Shown here in pieces: positions 27,565 to 36,298 of a stretch of 64,000 nt of DNA. Each line of letters begins with the position of its first letter. The stretch's first letter is position 1. Origin of the DNA: CAVYTF01 sp963771435 (GTDB lineage Bacteria > Bacteroidota > Bacteroidia > Chitinophagales > Chitinophagaceae). Both the position numbers and the translations under genes were made by a program. Location of the stretch: positions 1-64,000 of the forward strand of contig CAVYTF010000022.1 in assembly GCA_963771435.1 (NCBI GenBank). The letters run 5' to 3'. The notes beneath the pieces are model-generated. The model had not been told where the DNA came from. It did no database searches and worked only from the letters and a program-made list of their open reading frames with translations.

Positions 27565-28671
27565 CTATCTTATATCATAAGCATAATTACCGGGAACCCT
27601 AAGGTCAAGTATTACTGTGTAAGTGCCTGCTCCTGGCGAATTAATATTTCCTGAGCCATATGCCAGGGAATTTCCGTTTCCGGGAGTCCCTAAATTTGGA
27701 TTGGGTGCTCCCCATGATGCATTAGCTCTGAATTTGAACTGATCGCCGGCTGCCAATGTTACCACAGCAGACCACAACCCCGTATTTGCATCATAGGTCA
27801 TAGGAATATCTGTAGACCATCCGCTCGCAGCAAAAGACCCGATAACGCCCCATGAACTTATCGGGATATAATACCATTTATTCCCTACCGTATCAACATT
27901 TATCTCAAAATACCCTGAAAAAGGTAGCGCTAAAGTATCGCCGGAACTGGTACTGAGGTCACCGCCTCCGCCCAATCCGTAAGCGGTATAATTAAAATCA
28001 GTTCCTGCACTGTCATAATAAATACCATGGGTCCAATCAGGAGAAGAGGCAAAAAGGATTTTATTTGTTCCGCCTGCAGGTATAGTTACATACCCGTCAA
28101 AAGCAGTAGCATTAAGAAGGCTTGAATAAGCACCATAAGCAAGTTGTGTAGCATTTGCCGGATTCCAACCTTCATAATCCCCCGCTACCCATAAAGCAGT
28201 ATAAGGCAGTAAAGGCCGGTAGGGCGTTACCGATAGTGTAACTACATTAGTAAGATGTTGGTCATTATTATTCGTATAAGAAGCAGTTACACGAACATCA
28301 ATACTATAAGTGCTGTCATAATAAAAACCAAAGCTATTCAACAGAATACTGTTTAATTGCGCAGCAGTTAAAGAAAAAGAACGCGATCCGGAAATAGTCT
28401 GTGTATACTCGTTCACAAAATTTTTGCCTGAGCTGTCTATTTCTACTATATATTTTACATGGTTGCTGTCTGTTGCAAAGTTCGGGTTGGTCCAGCTAAA
28501 TGTAACTGCAGTACTCGCTGAATCAGCTTGAACCATACTAACGGAAGTAGCTGAACTCGTTAAAGCAGGCGTGGTCCCGGTTGCAAAATAAGGATTAGTC
28601 TCCTTTTTGCAGGCAAAGAACAAAACCAATAATAACGTACCTGACAAAAAGGGCTTTAAATTATATTTCAT
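27565..28671 (-). CDS. SusE-like outer-membrane glycan-binding lipoprotein
   Basis: The start is set at the ATG at 28671, where a lipoprotein signal begins (KPFLSGTLLLVLFFAC). The upstream open frame is only readthrough over the neighbouring gene's end. Residues 35-140 form a SusE-type Ig-like domain (VTFSWTNPNF). Two starch-binding-like modules follow, each with a WVAGDYEGWNP-type or SWGVIGSFAASGW-type strand and a QFKFRANASWG segment. It is 368 residues long. It is the last gene of the second Sus operon, before the terminator, and a paralogue of its neighbour. Glycan binding is inferred from family. Confidence 0.88.
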   Translation of the reverse strand: MKYNLKPFLSGTLLLVLFFACKKETNPYFATGTTPALTSSATSVSMVQADSASTAVTFSWTNPNFATDSNHVKYIVEIDSSGKNFVNEYTQTISGSRSFSLTAAQLNSILLNSFGFYYDSTYSIDVRVTASYTNNNDQHLTNVVTLSVTPYRPLLPYTALWVAGDYEGWNPANATQLAYGAYSSLLNATAFDGYVTIPAGGTNKILFASSPDWTHGIYYDSAGTDFNYTAYGLGGGGDLSTSSGDTLALPFSGYFEINVDTVGNKWYYIPISSWGVIGSFAASGWSTDIPMTYDANTGLWSAVVTLAAGDQFKFRANASWGAPNPNLGTPGNGNSLAYGSGNINSPGAGTYTVILDLRVPGNYAYDIR

Positions 28672-28720
28672 GGCTTTTTTTATTAAAAAGAAATAGACTC
28701 TGATTAAACAAATTTTTATT

Positions 28721-29854
28721 TTATTGAACATTATAACTGTAATTACCCGGCACATGAAGATCCAAAAATACTGAATCATTACCTGCATTTACAGGCCCCG
28801 GCACATTGATCGAAGAACCATAAGATAGATTTCCACTAGCGTCAAGTCCAAAATTATGCAATGGGTTGCTCCAATCAGCATCTGCCCTGAACTTAAAACT
28901 TCCAGCCGCATCAAAAGGCACGACTGCATACCACAGTTGCCTGTTAACGTCGTAAGTCATCGGAACATCTGTCGCCCATCCATTAAATGTACCGATCACA
29001 CCCCACGTCACAACATCATAGGTATAGTTCAATCCTGCAGTATCAACATCAAATCTGTAATATCCTCCAGCAGGTAATTGGACATTGCCCCCTGAAGTAC
29101 TTAATTTTCCGGTAGTGGTAGTTCCGGTTGTTACATCACTACCACCTTCTCCATAAACAAGTTTAGAATTATTCCAGTCAGGCTCTCCAGTAAATTTAAG
29201 TTGTAATGTTCCCCCTGCAGGTATATTTATATAGCCTTCAGATAGAGTAGGATTATAAGTTGTTCCATAAGCTAAAGTAGGTGCTGCAGGTGGTGACCAT
29301 CCTTGGTAGTCCCCGGGAACCCATGTAGCAGGATATAGTTTCACGCTCTTATAAGGAACTATAATGAGGTTTGCAATATTAGATATTAATGGCAATGCCT
29401 GGGCTGAACCGGATGTCACAGGAGTAATAGAAGACACTATTCTCACCTGCACAGTATATGCTCTAAGCGGAGTAGCATTAAGCTGGTTAATAAGAATATT
29501 GTTGAGCTGTAGTACAGTGAACGACATATTTAAAATGCTGCTTACACTCGTGATTGGGATAGTTTTACTCGTAAAATTATCTCCCGCCGTATCAAATTCT
29601 ATATAATAAGTTACGTTCTGCGAACTGATACCGTCACTGAATTGATAATTTGGATTTGTCCAGTTCAATACTACTTCGGTGTTGCTTGAATCCGGCTGGG
29701 TCAACGTCAATGTATCCGTTGGTGCAACGCTTGAGGTCAAAACCGGGGCCGTTCCGCCTGTTGCAAGTATTTCAGTCTCTTGTTTTTTACATGCTGAAAA
29801 TAACAGTGCAGTTAACCCTGCAATTGCTATTGTTTTAAAAAAGATTTTTTTCAT
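28721..29854 (-). CDS. SusE-like outer-membrane glycan-binding lipoprotein
   Basis: A 377-residue lipoprotein with signal TALLFSAC. It has an N-terminal Ig-like SusE domain (VVLNWTNPNYQF) and two C-terminal binding modules (TWVPGDYQGWSPP, then TWGVIGTFNGWATDVPMTY). It shares domain order and the ending HVPGNYSYNVQ with the downstream paralogue (RVPGNYAYDIR). The two are a tandem duplication. It lies 28 bp after susD and belongs to the same operon. Confidence 0.88.
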   Translation of the reverse strand: MKKIFFKTIAIAGLTALLFSACKKQETEILATGGTAPVLTSSVAPTDTLTLTQPDSSNTEVVLNWTNPNYQFSDGISSQNVTYYIEFDTAGDNFTSKTIPITSVSSILNMSFTVLQLNNILINQLNATPLRAYTVQVRIVSSITPVTSGSAQALPLISNIANLIIVPYKSVKLYPATWVPGDYQGWSPPAAPTLAYGTTYNPTLSEGYINIPAGGTLQLKFTGEPDWNNSKLVYGEGGSDVTTGTTTTGKLSTSGGNVQLPAGGYYRFDVDTAGLNYTYDVVTWGVIGTFNGWATDVPMTYDVNRQLWYAVVPFDAAGSFKFRADADWSNPLHNFGLDASGNLSYGSSINVPGPVNAGNDSVFLDLHVPGNYSYNVQ

Positions 29855-29882
29855 ACAACTCTTTTTATTTAGTATTTAAATA

Positions 29883-31478
29883 TTAATACCCTGGGTTTTG
29901 AATAAGATTGGGGTTTGCCTGGATGTCATTAGATGGGATAGGGAAAATAGAATAAAAGGCTGCTACCCCTGTACCTGATTGTATCCCTCCTTTCCAGTCC
30001 CACAAATAAGTACCGCTCGTAAATTCATTAAAACGTATCAGGTCAGTTCTGCGGAAACATTCCCACCACAATTCCCTGCCGCGTTCGTCAAGTATAAATG
30101 GCAAGGTCAGTTGTGAAGCGGTAATTTCACCCGCGCCGCCTGGAGCGCTGCCATAAGCACGGTCTCTTAATTCATTAATATAAGTAAGAGCTTGCCCCAT
30201 ATCCCCACCACCGCCGCCTTGCAAAGTAGCTTCTGCATATATAAGATATTGCTCTGCCAAACGGAATAACGGGAAATCGGTAGATGCGAAGGTTCCTGAA
30301 CCATCCCCTGCCGCTCCCGTCGTCGTAATATTTAAAAATTTACCCACCTGCACTCCCTGTGCAAATGTGCCTATATTATCTATTGCACTTGTAGTGCCAT
30401 AAAAAAGTGCCCTTTTATCAACCGTAGTATCGATTGTCGGGAATAGGCTCGAAAAAGCTACAGTAGCTCTGTTACCGGCCCATCCCCCACCGGGAACTCC
30501 ATAAGACGCAGCAGGAATGGTCCCGCCACAGCTTGAGTTAATAATAAAAGTAGTCCCCCCATAGTTTTGAGTATTGATACCATCATACTCAATAGGCAGG
30601 ATCATTTCTGGGTTATTTACATTATTGTCAGCCAGGAATAAGTTTCTGTAATGTGGGGCAAGCGAATAGCCTGAATTAATAACCTTTGTTGCATAAGTAA
30701 TAGCATCTGTCCAGTCAGGTGTTCCGGTATATACACCTGCGTTAAGATACACACGGGCAAGTAAGGCCCAGGCAGCAGCCTGGTCAGCACGCCCATATTG
30801 ATTTTGCCTCGGCGCTACCATAGCGCTGTCACAGGAAAGTAGCTCAGATACTACATATTTGTATAGATCTGCACGGCTTGTCTGTGGAGGTATAAAAGCA
30901 CCTACTACATCATTTTCTGTTATAAAAGGAGGCTTGGCAAATTCATCCATCAAAACCCAATATTGATATGCCCTTAAAAACCTCGCCTCGGCACGATAAT
31001 TTGCAATAGTAGCAACATCTCCTGCGGCAAATCCCTTACCGGATAATACTGAAGGGTCCGAATTGCGTATAAAATCATTGCACACAGTTATTTGATATAT
31101 AGAGCGTGTATATAGCCCTAAAAGTATCAGGTTGCTGGAACCCCAATCCATATTATGAAAGTCTGGCACTCCGGGGTCATTCCATGCGCAAACGGCCTCG
31201 TCAGTGCTCAGTTCCTGCGAATTCCAGAATAAACGCACAAAATCAGATGTGCCCGCGTCTACTCCTTGCACATCCGAATTCCCTGGGCCACTGCTGCTGG
31301 TTAATGCAAAAGCGCCATACGCCTTTGCGATCGCTTGTGTATACCCTAAAGGCGTACTGTAAACATTACTTACAGTAGTAGTATTTGATGGCTGTCTGTT
31401 CAGATCCTTTGTACAGGAAGAAAAAACTGTTGCTATCAGAACAAATGATCCGGTTATCTTCAAAAAACTATTTTTCAT
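29883..31478 (-). CDS. SusD/RagB family outer-membrane binding lipoprotein
   Basis: A 531-residue SusD homologue with lipobox VFSSC. The family segments DERGRELWWECFRRTDLIRF and the final FPIPSNDIQANPNLIQNPGY are present. It partners the SusC upstream (33-bp gap) and precedes two SusE-like proteins, an order like the starch (susCDEF) operon of Bacteroides. That similarity suggests a glycan substrate. No glycoside hydrolase gene is visible inside the window. Confidence 0.94.
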   Translation of the reverse strand: MKNSFLKITGSFVLIATVFSSCTKDLNRQPSNTTTVSNVYSTPLGYTQAIAKAYGAFALTSSSGPGNSDVQGVDAGTSDFVRLFWNSQELSTDEAVCAWNDPGVPDFHNMDWGSSNLILLGLYTRSIYQITVCNDFIRNSDPSVLSGKGFAAGDVATIANYRAEARFLRAYQYWVLMDEFAKPPFITENDVVGAFIPPQTSRADLYKYVVSELLSCDSAMVAPRQNQYGRADQAAAWALLARVYLNAGVYTGTPDWTDAITYATKVINSGYSLAPHYRNLFLADNNVNNPEMILPIEYDGINTQNYGGTTFIINSSCGGTIPAASYGVPGGGWAGNRATVAFSSLFPTIDTTVDKRALFYGTTSAIDNIGTFAQGVQVGKFLNITTTGAAGDGSGTFASTDFPLFRLAEQYLIYAEATLQGGGGGDMGQALTYINELRDRAYGSAPGGAGEITASQLTLPFILDERGRELWWECFRRTDLIRFNEFTSGTYLWDWKGGIQSGTGVAAFYSIFPIPSNDIQANPNLIQNPGY

Positions 31479-31511
31479 ACCTTTTATTTTAGTAATAATA
31501 AATACGTGAAA

Positions 31512-34500
31512 TTATAAAGTAAGGTTTAAACCAAGTGAAAAAGTTCTTGGCCGGGGATAAAAATTATTATCTATCCCACTATATATTTCAGGATCCGTCC
31601 CTGTATATTTAGTAATGACAAATACATTTTGACAATTGACTGATATCCGCAAGTTATGTGCGTTCGTCGTTCTCGATAGTTTGTAATTATAACTTAGCCC
31701 AATATTATCCATTCGCAGGAAAGATGCATTTTCTAAATAATAATTAGAAAAATATTGATTATTCACAAATCCTGTTGTTAAAGCCGAAGATGGGGTATTT
31801 TCCAGGAATTCGCCAGGATTCAATATGCTTCTTGTTACCGCAAGGTTAGATGCCGTATTATTGTACACATAGTTGCCTACATTAGAATGCAAAACAAAAC
31901 TTAAGTTCCATTTCTTGTAATTCAAATTATTACTAAAACCAAAGGTCCAGGAAGGAAAAGGGGATTCTTCTTTAATAAGGTCATTGCTGTTAATAATACC
32001 GTCCCTGTTCTGATCTACATACAATCCTTCAATTGGTTTCCCGTTAGGCGCATATATCTGTTGGTATAGGTAAAATTCATTAGGTGCATATCCAACCGCG
32101 TCAACCTGCACAGTATTACCTGTTCCGCCTGATATTCCGCCCGTGTTGTCTCCCAAAAATTTAGGGTTTGGATATAAGGTTAGGTTCGTGATTTCAAAAT
32201 GATTATAGGCAGCGTTAAAACCCATTTCCCAATCAATATTCTTCGTTTGTATTGGTATCACATTAATATTAAACTCAACCCCTTGGTCATTCATACTGCC
32301 AACATTTGTAGTTACCTGGTTAGCATAATTCGTTCCGGCAGGTATAGATACATTGGCTAATAAATTAAATGTTTTCTTATAATAATAATCCACGCTTCCA
32401 TTGATTCTGTTTTTCAAAAAGCCATAGTCAAAACCTCCGTCGTATGTATCTGTTGTTTCCCATTTCAGGTTGGCAACATAAGCATTGGGCGTATATAGGT
32501 TATAATAATTGCCGCCAAAAGGATAAAGCGACCCTGGTTGGCTAAGAAAATAAGTGGGTATATAATTATAAAGGCCTATCCCATCCTGGTTGCCGGTTTC
32601 ACCATAACTCAAACGCATATTGAGTGTTGACAATGTGTTGGAATTTTTAAGAAAATTCTCTTGATTTATCTTCCAGGTAAAAGCCCCTCCCGGAAATTTC
32701 CCCCAGCGGTAATTCGGGCCAAAACGCGAAGAACCATCAGTCCTGTACGAACCCGACAAAATATACTTATTATCAAAAGTATATATCAAACGTCCATAAT
32801 AAGACTCCATAGTGTATTCAGTAGGTGAAAGCGCATATCCAGGCTGTGTACCCGGAATGGTATCTTTTGTAGCGCCAAAACTTGCATAGTTATAGTTCTG
32901 TGTGGAATTATCATAATACCCCGTACCTGCAACCACATTAATGTTGCTTTTAATGGATGGAAGATCCTTGTTATAACTTAAATAAAACTCACCCAACTTA
33001 TTAAAATATTTCTGCTGGTAATAATTATTGGTGCCGCTATAGAGGCTCCCGCTATCACCTGGAGCAATATAGGTAGGATTAGAGCTGTTATTATAAGATT
33101 GTGCAGCATAAGCAGGAACATTTACCGTGCCACTACCGCTTGCCGCATCATACCCAAGGTTCAGGTTGGCATGAAGTCCTTTAACTGCTGGAACCGCGTA
33201 ATCAAATTGTATATTCCCAAAGCTTCTCTGAACCTGGCTTTTATTAACCTGTTCCTGCAGCAATCCTACAGGGTTCAAGTTAGCCAGTACATTTCTAGTA
33301 GTATCACTCGTTAGCCATTCCCAATACCCCCCAAAATTATTTCCGGGGGAATGCACCGGTTGAGTTGGATCAAATGTGAGTGAAGACTGTATCGCACTCT
33401 GGTTGGCAAATCTTGTATTGGTTATAGCCCCATGAACATTAATATCAATTTTCAAGCTGTTATTTAAAAGATGTGGGCTTAAACTTAAGCTAACAGATGT
33501 TCTTTGCAGGTTATCTGTTTGTAAAATACCGTCCTGGTTCAAATATTCACCGTTGATACGGTAAGGCATTGTTCCCCATATTCCGCTGATGCTTAAATTG
33601 TCATCTGTAGTAAGCGCATTATGGAAGATCTGCTTTTGCCAGTCAGTATTAGCATTTCCCAGCATTTTTATGTATGTTGAATCAGTGCTTTGATCGTTTT
33701 GATCCACAAAGTTGCGGAACTGGGCGGCCGATAATACAGGGTATTCTTTCGGCAACGTGCCAACACTAAATAGTGTACTGAAATTGATAACTGGTTTTTT
33801 GCTTCTCCCATGTTTTGTAGTGATCAATATAACACCGTTGGATGCGCGTGAACCATAAATAGCGGTGGCAGCAGCATCTTTCAGAATGGTAAACGTTTCT
33901 ATATCATTTGGGTTGATAAGGCTAAGTACATTGGCAGCGCCCGATACTGAACCTGTACCACCGTTAGGGCCACTGGCTAAAGCCACTCCGTCTATAACTA
34001 TTAATGGGTCATTGCTTGCATTCAATGAAGCCCCGCCGCGTATCCTTATCACACTACCAGATCCGGGTGCGCCCCCGTTGGAAGTAATAGTAACACCAGA
34101 TACCTTTCCTACAATTAATTGTTCAGGTGTGGTAATTTCTCCTTGTTGAAAATCTTTTGTACCAACAGTTGCCACAGATCCTGTCAGGTCTTTTCTCTTT
34201 ACCGAACCATATCCGATCACCACTACATCGGTCAAAGAAGCCGCAGTCGATTGTAATGATACATTTATTACACCCTCGCTTATAGCTACCTGTTTTGAGC
34301 CATAGTTCACAGAACTAACAACTAGCGTCGTAGCAGTTGGTGGTACTGAAATGCTAAAACTACCGTCAGCGCCGGTTTGCGTCCCACGCGTTGTGCCTTT
34401 TACCAGTACAGAAGCGCCCACTATTGGCGCGCCTTTTTCATCCGTTATCTTTCCGGAAATAAGTTTGTTTTGGGCCAAAGCTGGCATGCTCAATAAAAAA

Positions 34501-34541
34501 AGTCCCGTTGTAAGAAGTAAAAACAGTCGTTTCAAGTTCAT
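31512..34541 (-). CDS. SusC/RagA family TonB-linked outer-membrane transporter
   Basis: The second SusC, 1009 residues from the ATG at 34541, where a signal peptide begins (LFLLLTTGLFLLSMPALAQ). It has a carboxypeptidase-regulatory-like domain (ISGKITDEKGAPIVGASV), the VVVIGYGSVKRKDLTGSVA linker, the plug (ILKDAAATAIYGSRASNGV) and a beta barrel ending TFSLGLNLTL. It leads the susC-susD-susE-susE operon. The Nudix-type regulator at 35033-35788, on the same strand upstream, is a candidate controller. Confidence 0.95.
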   Translation of the reverse strand: MNLKRLFLLLTTGLFLLSMPALAQNKLISGKITDEKGAPIVGASVLVKGTTRGTQTGADGSFSISVPPTATTLVVSSVNYGSKQVAISEGVINVSLQSTAASLTDVVVIGYGSVKRKDLTGSVATVGTKDFQQGEITTPEQLIVGKVSGVTITSNGGAPGSGSVIRIRGGASLNASNDPLIVIDGVALASGPNGGTGSVSGAANVLSLINPNDIETFTILKDAAATAIYGSRASNGVILITTKHGRSKKPVINFSTLFSVGTLPKEYPVLSAAQFRNFVDQNDQSTDSTYIKMLGNANTDWQKQIFHNALTTDDNLSISGIWGTMPYRINGEYLNQDGILQTDNLQRTSVSLSLSPHLLNNSLKIDINVHGAITNTRFANQSAIQSSLTFDPTQPVHSPGNNFGGYWEWLTSDTTRNVLANLNPVGLLQEQVNKSQVQRSFGNIQFDYAVPAVKGLHANLNLGYDAASGSGTVNVPAYAAQSYNNSSNPTYIAPGDSGSLYSGTNNYYQQKYFNKLGEFYLSYNKDLPSIKSNINVVAGTGYYDNSTQNYNYASFGATKDTIPGTQPGYALSPTEYTMESYYGRLIYTFDNKYILSGSYRTDGSSRFGPNYRWGKFPGGAFTWKINQENFLKNSNTLSTLNMRLSYGETGNQDGIGLYNYIPTYFLSQPGSLYPFGGNYYNLYTPNAYVANLKWETTDTYDGGFDYGFLKNRINGSVDYYYKKTFNLLANVSIPAGTNYANQVTTNVGSMNDQGVEFNINVIPIQTKNIDWEMGFNAAYNHFEITNLTLYPNPKFLGDNTGGISGGTGNTVQVDAVGYAPNEFYLYQQIYAPNGKPIEGLYVDQNRDGIINSNDLIKEESPFPSWTFGFSNNLNYKKWNLSFVLHSNVGNYVYNNTASNLAVTRSILNPGEFLENTPSSALTTGFVNNQYFSNYYLENASFLRMDNIGLSYNYKLSRTTNAHNLRISVNCQNVFVITKYTGTDPEIYSGIDNNFYPRPRTFSLGLNLTL

Positions 34542-35032
34542 AATGGAAGGTTTAGAAATTTTAAAACAATTCAACAGCCTATTTTGATTTATTAATTCAT
34601 TTCAAAAAATTCAATAAAGATATTATCTACGGAAAATGCTAATGGATGCGATCATCAACCCCGGCAAACTCATTGGCTAAAACATGCGATTAAAACAATC
34701 GTTCTTTTCATCATCCGTGCAAACAATACTTAAATAAAATGCAAAAATGTGTAAAATTTACACAACTACAAAAAAAATTTAACAAGTCAATAAATTAATA
34801 GAAAATGCTGCATGGAAATTAAGGAAAATTATTAATACGGCTACGCAAAATGATTTATCCCGTAGAAAGCAACCCAACTATTGCAGTAAAGCAAAAAGAT
34901 CTCACTACCGGTTGGTATCCCATCAACCGAAACAAAAAAACTTTTATTGCTAAAAACAACTTTCGTTTTTCTTTGTGCCTTCTGGCTCTTTATGGTTTCA
35001 GCCTCACCACTCACCGTTCACCCCTCATCACT
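34542..35032. other. Intergenic region between susC and the Nudix-type regulator
   Basis: About 490 bp with no convincing gene. An open frame at 34850-35098 on the plus strand runs through the repeat at 35003-35031 into the antisense of the regulator, so I reject it. No exact TAnnTTTG element was found for susC. The stretch before the repeat (CTTTGTGCCTTCTGG, about 34973) resembles the CTTTGCGCC repeats seen at 51373 and 62292. Confidence 0.5.
35003..35031 (+). repeat. CTCACC-type dispersed repeat, intergenic copy
   Basis: The sequence CTCACCACTCACC followed by GTTCACCCCTCATCAC agrees with the copy inside ligA (37049 onward) at all but three of 29 positions. Confidence 0.7.
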
Positions 35033-35788
35033 TTAAAAATCGATCCCTACCCATTTGCGCTTTGTACGCTCATATTTCTGAAAATTGAACTGGTATAGCC
35101 GCCCCGGCCGGTGTGGCACATCATCCTCATATTCGCCGGTGTCTTCCAAAAAATCCATCGAAAAGAATTTTTTTCTAAAGTTTCTCCGGTCAAGTTTTAT
35201 GTTCAAAATGGCTTCGTACAGGTTCTGCAATTCTCGCAGCGAAAACTTCTCAGGCAATAAATTAAAACCAAGCGGGTGCTCCTGTATTCTTTTCTGTAGC
35301 CATTTATAGCACACATCAATAATTAACTTGTGGTCAAACGCCATTTCCTGCAGCTCCTGCACTTTATGCCAATGCAGTTCATTATCGGCAATTTTTATCT
35401 GGTGGTGCTCAATATTAAGAAGCGAGCAATAAGCTATTGTAATTACACGCCCTCCGGGGTGGCGTTGCGGGCTGCTGAATACACGCACCTGCTCAAGAAA
35501 TACATCATCCATACCCGTTCTTTCTTTCAAAACACGGTATGCAGCATCATCCATTTCTTCGTTATCACCCGCAAAATCTCCTAACAGCGACAGCTTATCT
35601 CTGAATATCTCAAGATCGCTTTTTATCAGCAATACTTTCAGCTCATTTTCATCAAATCCAAAGATAACGCAGTCAACAGTAATAGGCACACGGGGATATG
35701 AATGAACAAGTTTATATATATCCCCTATCATTCCCCCGTTTACTTTGCGCAAAGCAGTAGCAGCAACTACAGCAGGTTCATTATTCAT
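35033..35788 (-). CDS. NrtR/AraR-type Nudix-related transcriptional regulator
   Basis: Residues 30-150 form a Nudix fold (VDCVIFGFDENELKVLLI). The Nudix box reads RVLKERTG, lacking the REUXEE catalytic acid pattern, as in non-enzymatic NrtR-type regulators. Residues 165-250 are the winged-helix DNA-binding domain (FSLRELQNLYEAIL, then RRNFRKKFFSMDFLEDTGEY). Relatives in Bacteroidota include AraR, an arabinose-responsive repressor. The ATG at 35788 is preferred over the TTG at 35821. It lies upstream of the second Sus operon on the same strand, so it may sense a sugar and control that operon; this is inference. Confidence 0.85.
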   Translation of the reverse strand: MNNEPAVVAATALRKVNGGMIGDIYKLVHSYPRVPITVDCVIFGFDENELKVLLIKSDLEIFRDKLSLLGDFAGDNEEMDDAAYRVLKERTGMDDVFLEQVRVFSSPQRHPGGRVITIAYCSLLNIEHHQIKIADNELHWHKVQELQEMAFDHKLIIDVCYKWLQKRIQEHPLGFNLLPEKFSLRELQNLYEAILNIKLDRRNFRKKFFSMDFLEDTGEYEDDVPHRPGRLYQFNFQKYERTKRKWVGIDF

Positions 35789-36141
35789 TCTGGCAGAGTT
35801 ATAGTTATCACAAAGATTCAATTAAAAATTTTAAATGCTTTTATTATTTTTTTAAATACTTACACTCTATTGGCTATTTTAATAACTCGATAAGGCAGTT
35901 TTGCATAATAGGGATATGATCTTGCTTATCTGGCTGCAAATTTCGCTTAGTGCAGGCAATAATTAATAAATTCTTCTTTTTACCAACCAACAACCAAAAT
36001 GCGACCCAACGCCATCTCCCATTTTTCCTTTTTCCTTTTTACTTTCTCGCCAACAAATATTTTGCCGCCAACCAACTTTTATCTAAATTGCAACAAAGCC
36101 CGCATTTTTCTAATTTCCAAACGTAATTTCCCTACCCTTAC

Positions 36142-36184
36142 AGAGACCTTATAGAGACCTTATAGAGACCTTATAGAGACTTTA
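36142..36184 (+). repeat. 11-bp tandem repeat upstream of ligA
   Basis: Four consecutive copies of AGAGACCTTAT, the last one slightly changed, lie 84 bp upstream of the ligA promoter element. Confidence 0.9.
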
Positions 36185-36267
36185 CTCCCACCCAAAGCCC
36201 ATCTTAACCTATCCCAAACCCCTTATAAAGCCATTCTGCCCTTATCCAAAATTCTTGCTTTATAGCT

Positions 36268-36275
36268 TAATTTTG
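36268..36275 (+). promoter_or_regulatory. Bacteroidota -7 promoter element for ligA
   Basis: TAATTTTG matches TAnnTTTG exactly, 23 bp before the ATG at 36299. Confidence 0.6.
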
Positions 36276-36298
36276 CCCCATACCTCTTAAATCATTCT

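Larger units (their letters stand above)
35789..36298. other. Intergenic region upstream of ligA
   Basis: About 510 bp without a gene. It holds the 11-bp tandem repeat at 36142-36184 and the ligA promoter element at 36268-36275. The stretch around 36000-36100 is unusually C- and T-rich. Nothing else is recognised. Confidence 0.6.

Noticed and set aside
34850..35098. A small gene next to the Nudix-type regulator
   Set aside because: It runs through the CTCACC repeat and into the antisense of the regulator, with no conserved pattern.
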